A stretch of 64,000 nucleotides of DNA. Source: an uncultured Bacteroidales bacterium (GTDB taxonomy: Bacteria; Bacteroidota; Bacteroidia; Bacteroidales; UBA932). Where the stretch lies: positions 23,408-87,407 of the forward strand of contig CALUTU010000010.1 of the NCBI GenBank assembly GCA_944323785.1. The letters are read 5' to 3'. The first letter of the stretch is position 1. Each line of letters starts with the position of its first letter. The notes beneath the pieces are model-generated. The model made no database searches and was not told where the DNA came from. It saw only the letters and a list, made by a program, of their open reading frames with translations. The translations under genes were made by a program, and so were the position numbers. Positions 48,920 through 57,448 of this stretch are shown piece after piece.

Positions 48920-49528
48920 TTATTTATTTCGGTTCCTGATGTATTCCTGATTGAGGCCGTCTAATATCTCGCCTGTGATGTTGCGGCCCTGGTCCCCGCT
49001 TATCACGGAGTTTGTGGTGACTGTGGTGGTGAGTATGAGGGAATACTGTTTCTCTTTGTTATAATTGTCAACGTAGGTCTTTATGGCATCCATTACCCTG
49101 TTGTACATGACGCTCTCTTCCTCGGCCAGCTCCATCTGCTTCTGCTGGGTGAGATTGCGGAGCTCCTGGTCGCGTGTCATCAGCTCGTTCTGCATGGTCT
49201 CCATCTGAGAACGTGTCAGAAGTCCTTTCTGGTATTTCTCCTGAAAACTCTTCATGTCGTTCTCAAGGGCTCTTCCCTTCTTGTTCAGGTCATTCTCGAT
49301 GGCGCTTACCTTGCCTTCAAGCTCTGTGCGGAGGTCGTTGTACATATCGTACTGGTTGACCAGAGTGTCGAGGTTGATATAGACTATGTCGCCGCTGCCT
49401 GCGGTTATCCGGCTGTCTTCTGCGGAAGCCGTGCTCTCGGTGTTTCTGTTGCCGGTGAAATGCAGTACGAATAATGCGGCGACAGCCAGCACAAGTACGA
49501 TGTTGAGGATAAGGTTGACTTTCTTCAT
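48920..49528 (-). CDS. OmpH/Skp family periplasmic chaperone
   Basis: A 202-residue protein with an N-terminal membrane segment (about 7-26) and a long coiled coil (about 65-140: LEGKVSAIENDLNKKGRALE, QEKYQKGLLTRSQMETMQNE). The YINLDTLVNQYDM entry strand is typical of OmpH/Skp. It would cradle unfolded outer-membrane proteins in the periplasm. First gene of the minus-strand operon ompH-GT4-purC-LysM. A second OmpH is at 53837. Confidence 0.85.
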   Translation of the reverse strand: MKKVNLILNIVLVLAVAALFVLHFTGNRNTESTASAEDSRITAGSGDIVYINLDTLVNQYDMYNDLRTELEGKVSAIENDLNKKGRALENDMKSFQEKYQKGLLTRSQMETMQNELMTRDQELRNLTQQKQMELAEEESVMYNRVMDAIKTYVDNYNKEKQYSLILTTTVTTNSVISGDQGRNITGEILDGLNQEYIRNRNK

Positions 49529-49562
49529 TTCTGTATTGTAGAGTTATAAATCATTCAAAATG

Positions 49563-49570
49563 CAAAAGTA
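49563..49570 (-). promoter_or_regulatory. -7 box for the ompH-GT4-purC-LysM operon
   Basis: The minus strand reads TACTTTTG, 34 bases before the ATG. A second, TATTTTTG, lies at 49583-49590. Confidence 0.45.
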
Positions 49571-49645
49571 TGAGTTTTTTTGCAAAAATAGGGCTTTATC
49601 AAAATAAATTCGCAATATTTGCAATTTATATAGGATAATAGAAAC

Positions 49646-50539
49646 ATGCACTTTGCTCTATATGGCCGCAATACCGGTCCGGACACCGCAAGAAGGATAG
49701 CGACATTGCTGGAGCACCTTATTATAAAAGGTGTGAGACTGTCGTTTTTTTCCGAGCTGGCAGACTGTCTCGGAAAGGCCGGTATGACTTCTCTTCCGGG
49801 GGAGGTGTTCTTCTCCGGGGAAGATCTGCCGGCGGATGTGGATGTATTTCTTTCTCTGGGAGGAGACGGGACATTCCTCAGTTCTCTTACAATGGTGGGC
49901 AGGAGGGGAATACCCGTGGCCGGAGTTAATTTTGGCAGGCTGGGTTTTCTTACCTCTGCCGGAAGTACGGATGCGGGGTGCGGAGTAGTAGACCGTATGA
50001 TTGCGGGGGATTACAGTGTCAGGAAGAGGAGTCTGCTGGAAGTGTCATACGGTGGTCTTGCTCAGGATTTCTATCCCTATGCGCTCAATGAGATAACCAT
50101 GCAGCGTTACGGCCCGAATATGCTGGGTATAGAAGTGTCCATAGACGGGATGCGCATACCTACTTACTGGGCGGACGGCCTGCTTATAGCGACTCCTACC
50201 GGCTCTACGGCTTATTCTCTCAGCGTGGGAGGCCCGGTTGTGGTGCCGGACTCTTCGGTATTCATCATTACTCCGATGGCCCCGCACAATCTCAATGTAA
50301 GGCCGTTGATAGTGCCCGATACATCGGAAGTGGAGGTCATTATACGTTCAGGGGGAAGACGTGCGCTGCTGTCGGTGGACAACCGTTTCATGGATGTCGC
50401 CGAGGACAGTAAGGTGACGGTGCGGAAAGCGGATTTCGCTCTCTCGTGTGTTACCTTCGGAAAGGCCGGCTTTTTTGAGGCATTGAATGAGAAACTGCTT
50501 TGGGGAGAGGACCGCAGAAATGACAGAATAAAATATTGA
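49646..50539 (+). CDS. nadK: NAD kinase
   Basis: Phosphorylates NAD to NADP. It has 297 residues with GGDGT at 72-76, NFGRLGFLT, ALNEITMQR and GLLIATPTGSTAYSLSVGGP, all NadK signatures. First gene of the plus-strand set nadK-uppS-bamA; the gap to uppS is 8 bases. Confidence 0.96.
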   Translation: MHFALYGRNTGPDTARRIATLLEHLIIKGVRLSFFSELADCLGKAGMTSLPGEVFFSGEDLPADVDVFLSLGGDGTFLSSLTMVGRRGIPVAGVNFGRLGFLTSAGSTDAGCGVVDRMIAGDYSVRKRSLLEVSYGGLAQDFYPYALNEITMQRYGPNMLGIEVSIDGMRIPTYWADGLLIATPTGSTAYSLSVGGPVVVPDSSVFIITPMAPHNLNVRPLIVPDTSEVEVIIRSGGRRALLSVDNRFMDVAEDSKVTVRKADFALSCVTFGKAGFFEALNEKLLWGEDRRNDRIKY

Positions 50540-50547
50540 AAGCATAT

Positions 50548-51264
50548 ATGGATAAAGGTGTACAGCCGAGACATGTGGCGATAATAATGGACGGGAACGG
50601 GCGTTGGGCCAGACAGCGCGGTAAGGAACGGGTGTTCGGACATCATGAGGGGGCGGAGAGTGTCCGTGCCTGTTCGGAACTGGCTGTGGAGACAGGCATT
50701 GAATATCTGAGTTTTTTCGCATTCTCGGAAGAGAACTGGAACCGTCCGGAAGCGGAGGTTTCCGAGTTGATGCGTCTTATGGCCGTGTCCATTCTCAATG
50801 AGAAGCCGACTTTCCGTAAGAATAATATCCGCTTTGTCGTAATCGGCAACCGGAGCCGTCTTCCGGAAGACCTGAAGAGGGATATAGATGAGGCGATGGA
50901 AGAGACATCGGACAATACGGGGCTGACGCTCGTGGTGTTTTTGAGCTACAGCGGTAAATGGGACATAGAGCAGGCTGCCCTGAAGTTTGCGGCGGCAGGT
51001 GCTCCAGCGGGACGTTTCGGGGACTATCTGGCAACAGCCGGTATACCGGATCCGGATCTTCTGATAAGGACCAGCGGGGAGCAGAGGATAAGTAATTTCA
51101 TGCTCTGGCAGTGTGCATATACCGAATTTTATTTTACGGATGTCCTTTGGCCCGATTTTCGCAAAACCGAGTTCCGGACAGCACTTGACAGTTACGCTTC
51201 CCGGGAAAGACGGTTCGGGAAGACGGGCGAGCAGATAAAAATTGAAACAAGCGATTCCAAATGA
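50548..51264 (+). CDS. uppS: Undecaprenyl diphosphate synthase
   Basis: Makes the C55 lipid carrier for peptidoglycan and envelope glycans. I choose the ATG at 50548 over the TTG at 50536; this gives 238 residues. HVAIIMDGNGRWA holds the catalytic Asp15; HHEGAESVR, FAFSEENWNRP and LIRTSGEQRISNF are diagnostic. Its stop overlaps the bamA start. Confidence 0.96.
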   Translation: MDKGVQPRHVAIIMDGNGRWARQRGKERVFGHHEGAESVRACSELAVETGIEYLSFFAFSEENWNRPEAEVSELMRLMAVSILNEKPTFRKNNIRFVVIGNRSRLPEDLKRDIDEAMEETSDNTGLTLVVFLSYSGKWDIEQAALKFAAAGAPAGRFGDYLATAGIPDPDLLIRTSGEQRISNFMLWQCAYTEFYFTDVLWPDFRKTEFRTALDSYASRERRFGKTGEQIKIETSDSK

Positions 51265-53783
51265 TGACATTGAAAAGGGTACTTTTCCTGGTATTGTCAC
51301 TTATGACGGCGGGGTTGTTGTATGCGCAGCAGAACTCTCAGGACGTTGTCGTAGATTATCTTCATCCAAAAAAATATGTGCTGGGCGGTATCAGGGTTAA
51401 GGGAGTCAAGTATCTTGGTGAGTCGCAGATTCTGGCGTTGACCGGTCTAAGGGAAGGTATGGAGATAACGGTGCCGGGAGATGTTACAGCATCCGTGGTA
51501 AGCCGGATATGGGCTCAGAAACATTTTTCGGATGTGTCCCTCAATATTGACTCTCTTTCAGCGATGGGGGATACAGTGTATCTGGCGCTGTGTCTGCAGG
51601 AAAGGCCAAGGGTCTCAAGATGGAATTTCCAGGGTATCAAGAACTCTGAGCAGACAGAGTTGCAGGACAGGCTCAGCCTGCGCCGTAATGTTCCCCTGTC
51701 GGATTATGTGATCAACTCATCAGTTGGAATTATAAAGGATTATTTCAAGGAGAAGGGATTTATCAATGCTGACGTGGACGTGATTCAGGTCAGGGACACA
51801 GTGGTAAAGAATGCGGTGCGCGTCACTTTTGTCGTAGACCGCAAGTCCAAGGTCAAGATAAAGACCATAACCTTTGAGGGTAATGATCATGTTCCTGAAG
51901 GCAAGCTGATAGGCGCAATGGCCAAGACAAGGGATATGCGTTTCCGTAACATTTTCAAGACCAAAAAGTTCAATGAAAAGGAATACGAGAACGACAAGCA
52001 GTCCATGCTCAGTGTCTTCAACGAGGCCGGTTACAGGGATGCGCGTATCGTCAGTGATTCCATATATTATGTAGAGCCGGACCGTCTGGGAATCAAGTTT
52101 GTCATAGACGAAGGCAAGAGATACTATTTCCGCAACATAACCTGGACCGGCAACTCTCTTTATACGTCGGAGCAGCTGGATGCGGTCTTGATGATCAAGA
52201 AGGGAGATGTATATGATGTCGTGAACCTGGAGAAGAGACTGTTCGGTGATCCTAAGAAAGAGTTCATGGACATTCATACCCTGTACGCTGACCAGGGGTA
52301 CATATTCTTCAATATCATACCGGTCGAGACCAATATCGTCGGTGACTCGGTGGATGTGGAACTGAGGATGGTGGAGGGTAAGCCGGCTACATTCAACAAG
52401 ATAATCATCAACGGCAACACCATAACCAACGAGAAAGTGGTGCGACGTCAGCTGTTTACCAAGCCGGGGTATCTGTACAGTCAGTCCATGCTTGAGCGTT
52501 CGTTGAGGGAGATAGCCTCTATGGGCAATTTCGACCCTGAGCAGGCTTTGGACCACACGCGCGGTTATTCAGTGATACCCAATCAGCTGAACAATACCGT
52601 GGATATCTCTTACAATCTGGTGGAAAAGCCCAACTCCCAGTTTGAGCTCTCAGGAGGATGGGGCGGATATTCCTTCGTCGGAACAGTCGGTGTAAGTTTC
52701 AATAATTTCTCTGTTAAGAGGATGTTCAAGAGAGGCGCCTGGCGTCCTGTTCCATTAGGGGATGCTCAGACTCTTTCTATCCGTTTTCAGACAAATGGAA
52801 CATATTATACTGCGGGTTCCATCAATTTCATAGAACCGTGGCTTTTCGGAAAGAAACCGACATCTTTCAACCTGGCCGGATACTATACCCGTCAGACGAA
52901 TTCTTACTACTTCTATCAGAATACGGACGAGTATTATGAGGTTTACGGTATAGCGGCTTCGCTGGGAAGCCGTCTGAAATGGCCAGACAGCTATTTTGTC
53001 CTTTATCACGAACTCAGCTGGCAGACGTACAACCTGCACAACTGGCGGTACAATTTCCTCTTTGATACAGGACGCTCCAACAACATCAGCTATAAGATTA
53101 CTCTGGCCAGAAACTCCACCGACCAGATGGTATATCCGCGTGAGGGATCGGATTTCCAGGTGTCTCTCCAGCTGACCCCTCCGTACTCGTTGTTCAGGGA
53201 CAAGAATACCGACTATGCCTCGATGACGGATCAGGAGCGTTACCGTTGGATAGAATATCATAAATGGACATTCAAAGGGGCCCTGTATGTGCGTCTGTTC
53301 GATGATCTGGTGCTGATGACCAGGGCGCAGTTCGGATATCTGGGGTATTACAACAAGAACCTGGGATACTCTCCTTTCGAAGGATATCAGGTCGGCGGTG
53401 ACGGTATGTCCGGCTACAATACCTACGGTTCGGAGATTATCGCGCTGAGAGGTTATCAGAATTATTCCCTGACTCCTATGAACGAGGACGGGGTCTATGT
53501 CGGTCATGTGTATGACAAGTTTACAATAGAGTTGAGGTATCCTGTCATTCTGCAGCCTCAGTCTACCATATACGTGCTGGCTTTCCTTGAAGGCGGTAAC
53601 TGCTGGGAGGATATCCGGGAATTCAATCCATTCCAGATAAAGCGCTCTGCAGGAATCGGTGTCAGAGTCATGCTGCCTATGATCGGACTTCTCGGAGTAG
53701 ACTGGGGATGGGGCTTTGACCCCGTGCAGGGTATGGAAAGAGGAGGCTCAAATTTCCATTTCGTGATAGGCCAGCAGTTCTAA
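51261..53783 (+). CDS. bamA: Outer-membrane protein assembly factor BamA
   Basis: An 840-residue Omp85 protein with a signal peptide (about 1-22), five POTRA domains (about 35-440) and a C-terminal 16-strand barrel. The barrel region carries ELSGGWGGYSF, NLAGYYTRQTNS and ends in an aromatic residue (IGQQF) as expected. It folds and inserts beta-barrel proteins together with BamD. It overlaps uppS by 4 bases; the second ompH follows 53 bases later with its own -7 box, a common envelope-biogenesis order. Confidence 0.96.
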   Translation: MMTLKRVLFLVLSLMTAGLLYAQQNSQDVVVDYLHPKKYVLGGIRVKGVKYLGESQILALTGLREGMEITVPGDVTASVVSRIWAQKHFSDVSLNIDSLSAMGDTVYLALCLQERPRVSRWNFQGIKNSEQTELQDRLSLRRNVPLSDYVINSSVGIIKDYFKEKGFINADVDVIQVRDTVVKNAVRVTFVVDRKSKVKIKTITFEGNDHVPEGKLIGAMAKTRDMRFRNIFKTKKFNEKEYENDKQSMLSVFNEAGYRDARIVSDSIYYVEPDRLGIKFVIDEGKRYYFRNITWTGNSLYTSEQLDAVLMIKKGDVYDVVNLEKRLFGDPKKEFMDIHTLYADQGYIFFNIIPVETNIVGDSVDVELRMVEGKPATFNKIIINGNTITNEKVVRRQLFTKPGYLYSQSMLERSLREIASMGNFDPEQALDHTRGYSVIPNQLNNTVDISYNLVEKPNSQFELSGGWGGYSFVGTVGVSFNNFSVKRMFKRGAWRPVPLGDAQTLSIRFQTNGTYYTAGSINFIEPWLFGKKPTSFNLAGYYTRQTNSYYFYQNTDEYYEVYGIAASLGSRLKWPDSYFVLYHELSWQTYNLHNWRYNFLFDTGRSNNISYKITLARNSTDQMVYPREGSDFQVSLQLTPPYSLFRDKNTDYASMTDQERYRWIEYHKWTFKGALYVRLFDDLVLMTRAQFGYLGYYNKNLGYSPFEGYQVGGDGMSGYNTYGSEIIALRGYQNYSLTPMNEDGVYVGHVYDKFTIELRYPVILQPQSTIYVLAFLEGGNCWEDIREFNPFQIKRSAGIGVRVMLPMIGLLGVDWGWGFDPVQGMERGGSNFHFVIGQQF

Positions 53784-53799
53784 TGATATGAAATTTTAT

Positions 53800-53807
53800 T
53801 AATTTTG
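53800..53807 (+). promoter_or_regulatory. -7 box for the second ompH
   Basis: TAATTTTG, 29 bases before the ATG at 53837. Confidence 0.45.
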
Positions 53808-53836
53808 CAGTCTATAATAAGAAAAGAACAGTTAAA

Positions 53837-54385
53837 ATGAAAAAAGTTATTGTAATAGCATTGAGTGTTTTCTCTGCTGTGACCCTGGCATCCGCTCAGG
53901 GAATGAAATTCGGGCATATCAATATGCAGGAGGTGATGTTTCTGATGGACGAGATGGACTCGGCCCGTGCGGAGATGGAGAAGTTCAGCGCGACTATGCA
54001 GGAGACATATAACGCGATGATAGAGGAGTACAATACCAAGCTCACCACATATCAGCAGATGAGCGCCAACTGGACTCCCTCAGTCCTGGCCACAAAGCAG
54101 CAGGAAATTCAGGACCTCGAGGCCCGTCTCCAGCAGTATCAGCAGAACGCCCAGATGGACATGAACAACCTCCAGCAGCAGCTCATGACCCCCATACAGC
54201 AGAAGGCCAATGAGGCCGTAGCCAAGGTGGGCAAGGCCAACGGACTTATATATGTGTTTGATACATCAATGGGAATGATTCCCTATTTCGACACGACGCA
54301 GAGCATGGATGTCACCGAGCAGGTGAAGGTAGAGCTCGGTATTCCTTTGGACAAGATGCTGCCCCAGGCTCAGCCCCAGCTTTAG
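53837..54385 (+). CDS. OmpH/Skp family periplasmic chaperone (second copy)
   Basis: A 182-residue protein with a signal peptide (about 1-20, ending ASAQ) and the OmpH pattern: MKFGHINMQEVMFLMDEMD at the start, a coiled coil to about residue 115, then GLIYVFDTSMGMIPYF. It binds nascent outer-membrane proteins. Its place right after bamA is typical. A terminator follows. Confidence 0.9.
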   Translation: MKKVIVIALSVFSAVTLASAQGMKFGHINMQEVMFLMDEMDSARAEMEKFSATMQETYNAMIEEYNTKLTTYQQMSANWTPSVLATKQQEIQDLEARLQQYQQNAQMDMNNLQQQLMTPIQQKANEAVAKVGKANGLIYVFDTSMGMIPYFDTTQSMDVTEQVKVELGIPLDKMLPQAQPQL

Positions 54386-54416
54386 TGTTTGAAGGACAAT
54401 AGGTTATCTGTATAAA

Positions 54417-54459
54417 AGAAAGGACTGCCTTAAGATATGGCTAAGTCCTTTCTCTTTTT
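54417..54459 (+). terminator. Terminator after the second ompH
   Basis: Stem AGAAAGGACT (54417-54426) / AGTCCTTTCT (54444-54453), then CTTTTTT. Confidence 0.85.
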
Positions 54460-54503
54460 TATAAAATACTTCTGAAATTATTCGTTTTGTTAGGAAATAT
54501 CCT

Positions 54504-54511
54504 TACATTTG
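54504..54511 (+). promoter_or_regulatory. korA: -7 box for korAB
   Basis: TACATTTG, 24 bases before the ATG at 54536. It excludes the earlier in-frame TTG at 54509 as a start. Confidence 0.45.
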
Positions 54512-54535
54512 TATGAAATTATAACCAATATAATA

Positions 54536-56377
54536 ATGCAACACAAAGTTATTGATATAGAGGATGTCGTTATCCGGTTCGCAGGAGACTCGGGAGACGG
54601 TATGCAGTTGACAGGCACGCTGTTCGCTGATTCTTCCGCACTTTTCGGCAACGAGATCTCTACATTCCCTGATTACCCGGCAGAGATCCGGGCGCCTCAG
54701 GGTACTGTCTCAGGTGTGTCCGGTTTTCAGGTACACATAGGTTCTATTGAGATCAATACCCCTGGAGATTTCTGCGACGTACTTGTCGCCATGAATCCCG
54801 CAGCACTTATGGCCAACGCCAAGTGGGCCAAGCCTACGGCTACAATTATCCTGGATGAGGATGCCTTCGACGAGAAGGGCATTCAGAAGGCCGGATTCAA
54901 GACCATGAATCCCATTGAGGAGCTGGGCATAGGTGACAGGAACATCATCGTGTCTCCTATAACCACCCTGACAAAGGAGAGCCTCAAGGACAGTGGTCTG
55001 GACATGAAGGCCATCGTAAGGTGCAAGAACATGTTCACCCTCGGCATGTGCTTCTTCATGTTCAACAAGGAACTCGACCATACATTCGAGTATCTGGAGC
55101 GCAAGTTCAAGAAGAAACCGGCTCTTATCGACACCAACAAGAAAGTCCTCAAGGACGGCTTCAACTACGCATCCAACATACATGCGATAGCCAACACCTA
55201 TTACGTGCAGCCAGCAAAGCAGGAAAAAGGCATATACCGCAACATCAACGGCAACCAGGCCACGGCATGGGGCCTGCTCGCAGCCTCCGAGAAGTCCGGA
55301 GTGCCTTTGTTCTGCGGCTCGTATCCCATCACTCCCGCCACGGCTATTCTGGAAGAGCTGGCCATCCATAAAGAGCTTAAGGCCAAGACCCTCCAGTGCG
55401 AGGATGAGATAGCGGGCATATGCACAGCCATCGGTGCCGCATACGCAGGTAATTTTGCCGTAACCACTACATCCGGTCCCGGTCTTTCCCTGAAGTCGGA
55501 GGCTCTCGGACTGGCCATGATCACCGAACTGCCTCTGGTGCTCGTGGATGTTCAGCGCAGCGGCCCGTCCACAGGTATACCTACCAAGACCGAGCAGACC
55601 GACCTGCATCAGGCCCTTTACGGCCGCAACGGAGAGTGCCCCATCATGGTGATGGCCGCTCATTCTCCTTCGGACTGCTTCGAGAAGGCATTCTACGCCG
55701 GTAAGTTCGCCATGGAGCACATGATGCCTGTCATCCTGCTCACCGAGGGATTCCTCGGCAACGGATCCGAGCCCTGGAGGATACCTTCCATGAAGGATCT
55801 TCCCGAGATACATCCTCCTTTCATCAACGACGCTTCCGAGTGCGGCGGCAAGTTCGCACCCTTTGAGAGGGATCCCGAGACCCTCGTCCGCAGATGGGCC
55901 CGTCCCGGCATCCCCGGCCTGGAGCACAGAGTCGGCGGTCTGGAGAAGAACCCCGCAGGCGTCATCTCCTCCGATCCTCAGAATCACCAGATGATGGTGG
56001 ACACCAGGGCCAGGAAAGTGGCACTGGTGGCCCGCGACATTCCGCCGCTGAAGGTTATCGGAGACGAGAGCGGCGAGGTACTTATCGTCGGCTGGGGCGG
56101 AACATTCGGCCATCTCTATACTGCTGTCAAGGAGTTCCACAAGCAGGGCAAGAGCGTGTCCCTGGCTCATTTTGACTATATCAATCCCCTTCCCCTCAAC
56201 ACCGAGGAGGTCTTCTCGAAGTTCAAGAAGATCATCGTCTGCGAGCTCAACTCCGGACAGTTCGCCGACTATCTGCGTGCAAAGCACCAGAAGTTCCATT
56301 ACTATCAGCTGAACAAGGTGCAGGGACAGCCTTTCATCGTAAAGGATGTCGTGGATGCAGTCAATGAATTATTATAG
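54536..56377 (+). CDS. korA: 2-oxoglutarate:ferredoxin oxidoreductase alpha subunit (gamma-alpha fusion)
   Basis: A 613-residue subunit. The gamma-like domain is at about 1-200 (VVIRFAGDSGDGMQL) and the alpha domain after it (GNQATAWGLLAAS, FCGSYPITPATAILEELA, CEDEIAGICTAIGAAYAG). With KorB it interconverts 2-oxoglutarate and succinyl-CoA using ferredoxin and TPP. No separate ferredoxin-like delta subunit is near, so it is a two-subunit type. korB follows by 12 bases and gdhA lies beyond it. Confidence 0.92.
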   Translation: MQHKVIDIEDVVIRFAGDSGDGMQLTGTLFADSSALFGNEISTFPDYPAEIRAPQGTVSGVSGFQVHIGSIEINTPGDFCDVLVAMNPAALMANAKWAKPTATIILDEDAFDEKGIQKAGFKTMNPIEELGIGDRNIIVSPITTLTKESLKDSGLDMKAIVRCKNMFTLGMCFFMFNKELDHTFEYLERKFKKKPALIDTNKKVLKDGFNYASNIHAIANTYYVQPAKQEKGIYRNINGNQATAWGLLAASEKSGVPLFCGSYPITPATAILEELAIHKELKAKTLQCEDEIAGICTAIGAAYAGNFAVTTTSGPGLSLKSEALGLAMITELPLVLVDVQRSGPSTGIPTKTEQTDLHQALYGRNGECPIMVMAAHSPSDCFEKAFYAGKFAMEHMMPVILLTEGFLGNGSEPWRIPSMKDLPEIHPPFINDASECGGKFAPFERDPETLVRRWARPGIPGLEHRVGGLEKNPAGVISSDPQNHQMMVDTRARKVALVARDIPPLKVIGDESGEVLIVGWGGTFGHLYTAVKEFHKQGKSVSLAHFDYINPLPLNTEEVFSKFKKIIVCELNSGQFADYLRAKHQKFHYYQLNKVQGQPFIVKDVVDAVNELL

Positions 56378-56389
56378 GAGGATACAGTC

Positions 56390-57406
56390 ATGAAATATAC
56401 AGCACAGGATTTCAAAAGCAATCAGGAAGTAAGATGGTGCCCCGGATGCGGTGACCACTCGGTATTGGCCTCTCTTCAGAGGGCTCTTCCCCAGGTGGCG
56501 GAGGATCTCGGATACTCGATGGAGCGTTTCGTATTCGTCTCAGGTATCGGATGCTCGTCGCGTCTGCCGTACTATATGAACACTTACGGATTCCACGGCA
56601 TCCACGGACGTGCCACCGCTATATCCACCGGTATGAAAGTCGCCAATCCGACACTGTCTATTTGGCAGGCCACTGGTGACGGTGATGCCCTGGCCATCGG
56701 CGGAAATCACTTCATACACGCCATCAGGCGCAATATCGACATCAATATCGTCCTTTTCAACAACCGTATCTATGGACTGACAAAAGGTCAGTATTCCCCG
56801 ACATCTCCTTTGGGCAAGATCACCAAGACGTCGCCTTACGGCACGGTTGAGCATCCTTTCAACCCCGGAGCACTTGTTATGGGTGCGCGCGGCACATTCT
56901 TTGCACGAAGCATAGACTCGGAGCTGAAGCTCAATCAGGAGATATTCGTGGCCTCCGCCAAGCATGACGGATGCTCTGTGACCGAGATGCTCGTCAACTG
57001 CGTGATATACAACGACGGCTCTCACCGCGAGATCTCCGATAAGGAGGTAAAGGCTGACAGGACGATAGTTCTCAGACATGGTGAGAAGATGATTTTCGGC
57101 AAGAACCGAGACAAGGGTCTGATTCTTGAGAACAAGAAGCTTAAGGTGGTGACCATCGGCGAGGGCGGTTTCACCGAGGATGACATACTGGTACATGATG
57201 CCCACACTCAGGATATGGGTATGCACAGTATGCTCATCGACATGAAATGGCCCGAGTTCCCGGTTGCCCTCGGAGTTATCAGGGACGTGCCTGACAAGAC
57301 TTACGACGACAATGTCAGGGACCAGCTTGAGGAGGTCAAGGCCAAATCAACTATTCACAATATGGATGAACTGCTGCACAGCGGCTCCACATGGGAAGTA
57401 AAATAA
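56390..57406 (+). CDS. korB: 2-oxoglutarate:ferredoxin oxidoreductase beta subunit
   Basis: A 338-residue TPP-binding subunit. CPGCGDHS near residue 17 holds Cys17 and Cys20 of the iron-sulfur centre, and the TPP loop is GDGDALAIGGNH followed by NNRIYGLTKGQYSP. Partners KorA immediately upstream. Specificity for 2-oxoglutarate over pyruvate follows from the two-subunit arrangement and family resemblance, not from a decisive residue. Confidence 0.92.
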   Translation: MKYTAQDFKSNQEVRWCPGCGDHSVLASLQRALPQVAEDLGYSMERFVFVSGIGCSSRLPYYMNTYGFHGIHGRATAISTGMKVANPTLSIWQATGDGDALAIGGNHFIHAIRRNIDINIVLFNNRIYGLTKGQYSPTSPLGKITKTSPYGTVEHPFNPGALVMGARGTFFARSIDSELKLNQEIFVASAKHDGCSVTEMLVNCVIYNDGSHREISDKEVKADRTIVLRHGEKMIFGKNRDKGLILENKKLKVVTIGEGGFTEDDILVHDAHTQDMGMHSMLIDMKWPEFPVALGVIRDVPDKTYDDNVRDQLEEVKAKSTIHNMDELLHSGSTWEVK

Positions 57407-57448
57407 GTAAGAAAACAGTTTCATTTACATAACTAAAACACAAAAAAT

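Noticed and set aside
50212-51300. Minus-strand open frame of 362 codons opposite nadK and uppS
   Set aside because: Covers secure NadK and UppS motifs in antisense; no family pattern of its own.
54710-56299. Minus-strand open frame of 529 codons opposite korA
   Set aside because: Antisense shadow of a well-supported gene with no domain pattern or promoter.
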